Shown here: piece by piece, positions 5,817-6,263 of the stretch
Layout: every line of letters starts with the position of its first letter
Numbering within the stretch: position 1 is the stretch's first letter
NCBI GenBank assembly: GCA_029940345.1
Contig: JAOZRC010000336.1
Coordinates: forward strand, 1-6,263
Length of the DNA: 6,263 nt
Origin: Desulfobacterales bacterium
GTDB taxonomy: Bacteria; Desulfobacterota; Desulfobacteria; Desulfobacterales; JAUCGF01
Reading direction: 5' to 3'
Notes under the pieces: generated by a model
What the model saw: the letters and a program-made list of their open reading frames with translations, nothing else
Databases searched by the model: none
Told to the model about the DNA's origin: nothing
Program-made: the position numbers and the translations under genes

Positions 5817-6263
5817 TTAGACGTTAACATCGGCATCCATCCACACGGGAAATTTTTCGCGAACCATTTTAAGGGTTGCAGCGGATAGCTCCGTTGTATA
5901 CGTACAGGATGCATACGCGCTTTGAAAACTGATGTTACCCAGCGGATCAATAATGGATGAATCACCGCTATAGCTGATATTATTACCATCGGTTCCCACA
6001 CGATTAACGCCGATGGTGTAACACTGGTTTTCAATTGCGCGTGCACGTAAAAGGTTTTTCCAGTGATGCGCGCGAACTTCGGGCCAATTGGCAATAAAAA
6101 TTGCCGCATCAAAGGCATTATTGAGATTGCGCGTCCAGATCGGAAAACGCAGATCATAACAGATAAACGGACTGATTTTCCATCCGTGCAGTTCCACAAT
6201 CAGTTTCTGATTGCCTGCGGTGTAAACTTTGTCTTCACCCGCCATGCGAAACAGATGGCGTTT
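5817..6263 (-). CDS. Omega-amidase, nitrilase superfamily (partial, C-terminal)
   Basis: This is the last 148 residues of a carbon-nitrogen hydrolase whose frame stays open to the window's right edge. The first visible residues, KRHLFRMAGEDKVYTAG, match the YafV-type omega-amidase family, where the Lys of (D)KRHLF is the catalytic Lys of the Glu-Lys-Cys triad. The nucleophile is the Cys in ISPFICYDLRFP. NWPEVRAHHWKNLLRARAIENQCY and NRVGTDGN...YSGDSSIIDPLG are strongly YafV-like, as is the ending REKFPVWMDAD. These enzymes hydrolyse omega-amides of 2-keto acids such as 2-oxoglutaramate, a metabolite-repair or salvage reaction in the cytosol. The catalytic Glu and true start lie outside the window. 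The ATG at 6245 is internal, not the start. The substrate is inferred from family likeness. Confidence 0.92.
   Translation of the reverse strand, partial: KRHLFRMAGEDKVYTAGNQKLIVELHGWKISPFICYDLRFPIWTRNLNNAFDAAIFIANWPEVRAHHWKNLLRARAIENQCYTIGVNRVGTDGNNISYSGDSSIIDPLGNISFQSAYASCTYTTELSAATLKMVREKFPVWMDADVNV

Noticed and set aside
5813..6199. Minus-strand frame of 128 codons overlapping the amidase
   Set aside because: It is a shifted frame within the omega-amidase gene, whose own frame carries the catalytic Lys and Cys motifs. No sign of a real second product.

Overview
The window reads as a chromosomal segment of a Gram-negative, probably anaerobic bacterium, most likely of the Desulfobacterota (former Deltaproteobacteria, sulfate-reducer type). 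This is inferred from the company of selA (selenocysteine synthesis), a small FmdB-type zinc-ribbon gene beside hemC, a periplasmic MltD-like lytic transglycosylase with a C-terminal LysM, and moderate GC in the genes next to AT-rich spacers. No rRNA, tRNA, CRISPR array, phage gene or transposase gene is seen.

Every recognised gene lies on the minus strand, so transcription runs from high to low coordinates. In that order they are: the C-terminal part of a YafV-like omega-amidase (cut by the window's right edge), an MltD-like lytic transglycosylase, selA, a TPR protein with a degenerate GGDEF-like N-terminal domain, a FmdB-family zinc-ribbon protein starting at TTG, and hemC. The amidase and transglycosylase genes are 21 bp apart. 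selA and the TPR gene overlap by 14 bp. The zinc-ribbon gene and hemC overlap in a TAATG stop/start. Two longer spacers mark probable transcription-unit borders. The one before selA (4512-4631) carries a perfect 13-bp inverted repeat around a possible mini-ORF. The one before the zinc-ribbon gene (1594-1726) carries a well-formed sigma70-type promoter, TTGACA-N17-TATTTT.

Functionally this is mostly housekeeping: keto-acid amide repair, cell-wall turnover, selenocysteyl-tRNA formation and tetrapyrrole synthesis. The least explained gene is the TPR protein, which sits where selB often follows selA and joins a nucleotide-cyclase-like fold without catalytic residues to about seven TPRs.

Positions 1-424, downstream of hemC, hold no credible gene. 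They hold two adjacent long imperfect palindromes (9-144 and 246-415) and three copies of a short hairpin motif with the core CCGTAGG (one with an extra T). This is the part of the window that gene annotation does not explain and is best read as a REP/MITE-like repeat cluster.
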